From assembly GCF_022508225.1 (NCBI RefSeq), contig NZ_JAETXJ010000001.1, positions 186,001-250,000 on the forward strand: a DNA stretch of 64,000 nucleotides, read 5' to 3'. Each line of letters starts with the position of its first letter. Position 1 is the first letter of the stretch. Shown in pieces: positions 63,292 to 64,000 of the stretch. This DNA is from Desulfovibrio sp. UIB00 (GTDB taxonomy: Bacteria; Desulfobacterota; Desulfovibrionia; Desulfovibrionales; Desulfovibrionaceae). A program made the position numbers and the translations under genes. Under the pieces are notes generated by a model that was not told the DNA's origin, did no database searches, and saw nothing but the letters and a program-made list of their open reading frames with translations.

Positions 63292-64000
63292 ATGCAGATT
63301 TCAGACCGTCTGAGCAGTATCAAACCTTCTCTGACACTCAGTGTCAACAGCCGCGCCCTTGAGCTTAAGGCCCAGGGAATTTCAGTAATCAGCCTTGCCG
63401 TGGGCGAGCCGGACTTCCCCACGCCCAAACACGTTTGCGAGGCTGCCAAAGCGGCTATTGACGACAATTTTTGCCGCTACACCGCCGTGCCGGGCATTCC
63501 CGAACTCCGCAAGGCTGCGGGCGCGTATTTTGAAAGAAACTACGGCGTCCCGGTGCCGATGGAATCCATTGTTATCGGCGCGGGCGGCAAGCACTGCCTC
63601 TATAATTTCATGCAGGCCACGCTCAACCCCGGCGACGAGGTGCTTGTGCCTGCCCCGTACTGGCTCAGCTACCCCGATATGGTCATGCTGACTGGCGCAA
63701 ACCCCGTGCCTGTGCTTGCCGGGCCGGAGCAGGGCTTCAAGGTGACGCCCGCCATGCTCGAGGCGCACACCACGGATAAAACCAAGCTGCTCATTCTGAA
63801 CTCGCCCAGCAACCCCACTGGCGCGGTCTACAGCGAGGCCGAGTTTACAGCCATTATGGATTGGGCCATTGCGCGCGGGCTGTTTGTGCTTTCTGATGAA
63901 ATTTACGATCAGCTTGTGTTCGCCCCTGCCAAGATGACCAGCGCCATTGGCTGGTTTGCCAAATATCCCGAGCAGGTGGCCGTGCTCAACGGTCTCTCAA
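63292..64000 (+). CDS. Class I pyridoxal-phosphate aminotransferase, 5' part
   Basis: The first 236 codons of a fold-type I aminotransferase, cut by the window end. It begins MQISDRLSSIKPSLTLSVNS with AAGGAG upstream. AVGEPDFPTP, GAGGKHCLYNFMQATLNPGD, APYWLSYPDMV and NSPSNPTGAVYS are aspartate aminotransferase (subgroup 1-gamma) blocks; the PLP lysine lies beyond the end. Substrate is probably aspartate or a related amino acid. Confidence 0.9.
   Translation, partial: MQISDRLSSIKPSLTLSVNSRALELKAQGISVISLAVGEPDFPTPKHVCEAAKAAIDDNFCRYTAVPGIPELRKAAGAYFERNYGVPVPMESIVIGAGGKHCLYNFMQATLNPGDEVLVPAPYWLSYPDMVMLTGANPVPVLAGPEQGFKVTPAMLEAHTTDKTKLLILNSPSNPTGAVYSEAEFTAIMDWAIARGLFVLSDEIYDQLVFAPAKMTSAIGWFAKYPEQVAVLNGLS

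Overview
The window looks like chromosomal DNA of a Desulfovibrionaceae-type sulfate reducer, probably Desulfovibrio or a close relative. Pointers are a periplasmic CbiK-type chelatase behind a cobalamin riboswitch, a large FAD/Fe-S lactate or glycolate-type dehydrogenase, an exported L,D-transpeptidase fused to NTF2-like repeats, and mostly GC-rich coding sequence. This placement is inferred from gene content, not from a search. Most of the window is ordinary housekeeping sequence. About 58 protein genes and four tRNA genes (Ser, Arg, Asp, Val) can be supported.

Layout. 1-7 kb: end of a DeoR / four-carbon acid sugar kinase operon, a zinc-ribbon protein, mutL, and a dehydrogenase of the FAD-oxidase/GlpC type. 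7-10.4 kb: a secreted C69 dipeptidase followed by an L-serine dehydratase that carries a twin-arginine signal, which is unusual. 10.5-15.4 kb: the accessory region. A HepT/MntA toxin-antitoxin pair is divergent from an AT-rich two-gene operon encoding an OLD-family ATPase/Toprim nuclease and a UvrD-like helicase, i.e. a Gabija-like anti-phage system. It ends at the 3' side of tRNA-Ser. 15.5-26.8 kb: HU, murI, a TSUP exporter, hisH-hisF-larE, a 35-residue basic protein, an FmdB zinc ribbon, purB, pyrE, an L,D-transpeptidase and a membrane-anchored protein.

26.9-35.5 kb: three glycosyltransferases (GT10, GT2, GT8) around an iron alcohol dehydrogenase, a lipoprotein, tRNA-Arg, ubiX, a UPF0173 hydrolase, and an Rrf2 regulator ahead of cysK. 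35.5-36.5 kb is a 925-base gene-free stretch with a large inverted repeat and a run of small tetraloop-like hairpins. 36.5-46.5 kb: acetolactate synthase-type enzyme, gmhA, a dGTPase, a divergent APS kinase, a Tat-exported metallo-beta-lactamase protein facing an ArsR regulator, then a TetR-controlled permease/ATPase/membrane-fusion ABC exporter. 46.6-64 kb: tRNA-Asp and tRNA-Val, a polysaccharide deacetylase, nspC, a two-receiver diguanylate cyclase, an EamA transporter, rpsA, the riboswitch-controlled cbiK, two unknown membrane or secreted proteins, a phenylacetate-CoA ligase-type enzyme, asparaginase, a GNAT, an Fsr-type MFS transporter with ogt, sfsA and the start of an aminotransferase.

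The main candidates for follow-up are the Gabija-like operon with its TA neighbour, the Tat-targeted serine dehydratase, the cobalamin riboswitch, the hairpin array at 36.2 kb, and several strong palindromes in regulatory regions (18.4, 42.4, 43.7, 54.2 kb). All calls rest on reading the sequence; no homology search was run.
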